A DNA stretch of 64,000 nucleotides from Echinococcus granulosus. Lineage: Eukaryota > Platyhelminthes > Cestoda > Cyclophyllidea > Taeniidae. Positions within the stretch are counted from its first letter, which is position 1. The number at the start of each line of letters is the position of its first letter. The translations under genes and the position numbers were made by a program. The notes under the pieces are model-generated. The model saw only the letters and a list, made by a program, of their open reading frames with translations. It was not told the origin of the DNA and did not search any database. The stretch lies in the NCBI RefSeq assembly GCF_000524195.1, contig NW_020170393.1, positions 62,001 through 126,000 on the forward strand, given 5' to 3'. This document shows, in pieces, positions 63,530 through 64,000 of this stretch.

Positions 63530-64000
63530 ACGGACTACTTTGCCTTGGCCATGCCAGTAGCTCTAATACCTGTGTGTCGAATACACATATTCTGGCCAAG
63601 TATTCCTACCTCTCTCGTCTCCAGGGTAGTCTCGGGGCGCCACATTGATGGCAGCAGAAAACGAACCCAACCTTAAAGGACATCAATCCTGATTTCCACT
63701 GCTGGGTGATGAACCCCAGCGGGGTGGAGGTACATATGCTACGGATGGGAGAATCGACGATGACTTCAAACAGAAGGGTTGAAATTGACTTCTAACTTCG
63801 GCAACTACCCCCGTCCTGTCTTCTACAGGAATGCCATTAACATCCGAGGCGATACTAGCCGTGAGCCATCTGGAAGTTTCGTTGCAGACTTTCCCTACCG
63901 TACCTACATAAAGATGTTGATGAAGTGAACTAGCGATACCTCCCCCATTTCCCTACTGGCTGGATAGAGCCTGGATAGATATGGCTGGGCAGCTTCGAAG
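63530..64000 (+). repeat. Dispersed repeat family, longest copy (truncated by window edge)
   Basis: The best-preserved copy. It covers blocks found separately at 17260-17610, 48830-48960, 56380-56765, 57185-57290 and 57370-57500. It includes CCATGCCAGTAGCTC, ACACATATTCTGGCC, AAACGAACCCAACC, TAACTTCGGCAACTACCCCC, CGATACTAGCCGTGAGCCAT and CTGGCTGGATAGAGCC. No long open frame survives on either strand. Probably a decayed retroelement; its end lies beyond the window. Confidence 0.7.

Noticed and set aside
1..64000. CRISPR arrays, rRNA genes, bacterial operons
   Set aside because: No regularly spaced direct repeats, no rRNA-like segments, and all recognised genes are intron-split eukaryotic genes.

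Overview
The window is eukaryotic. Its genes are split by many GT-AG introns, some extremely short (31-36 bp) and others several kb long. That bimodal intron pattern, a Venus kinase receptor and AT-rich spacers fit a flatworm (Platyhelminthes, probably a parasitic tapeworm or fluke). The species cannot be fixed from the sequence. All exon models were built by hand from reading-frame continuity, splice sites and remembered protein families. No search was run.

Layout, left to right: (1) a minus-strand 152-codon open frame running off the left edge (1-456), unrecognised. (2) A complete 10-exon gene for translation initiation factor 3 subunit E (1240-3522, +). (3) A complete 8-exon gene for a type I regulatory subunit of cAMP-dependent protein kinase (4929-14126, +), with introns of 2.1 and 3.9 kb. 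(4) A repeat-bearing spacer (14.1-18.8 kb). (5) A giant 20-exon receptor tyrosine kinase gene of the Venus kinase receptor type (18783-46517, +). (6) A spacer with degenerate repeats (46.5-50.9 kb). (7) A minus-strand polypeptide GalNAc-transferase gene (50888 to about 55854). (8) A repeat-rich spacer. (9) A complete 9-exon gene for heparan sulfate D-glucuronyl C5-epimerase (58963-63131, +). (10) Another copy of the dispersed repeat running off the right edge.

The most striking object is the receptor kinase. Its predicted protein (about 1828 aa) has a signal peptide, then a domain resembling bacterial glycine-betaine/proline-betaine binding proteins (OpuAC/ProX type). This is followed by an ANF/GABA-B-type Venus flytrap, one transmembrane helix, an insulin-receptor-like tyrosine kinase and a tail of about 420 residues. 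The exon at 28708-28921 encodes both the end of the OpuAC-like domain and the start of the flytrap, so the fusion is built into one exon. Three tryptophans matching the aromatic betaine cage of ProX appear to be kept, so this could be a receptor kinase with two stacked periplasmic-binding-type sensors.

The remaining genes are housekeeping or secretory: translation (eIF3e), cAMP signalling (PKA-R), O-glycosylation (GALNT) and heparan sulfate modification (GLCE). No functional cluster is implied. A family of diverged dispersed repeats, perhaps from a non-LTR retrotransposon, occupies spacers and one intron.
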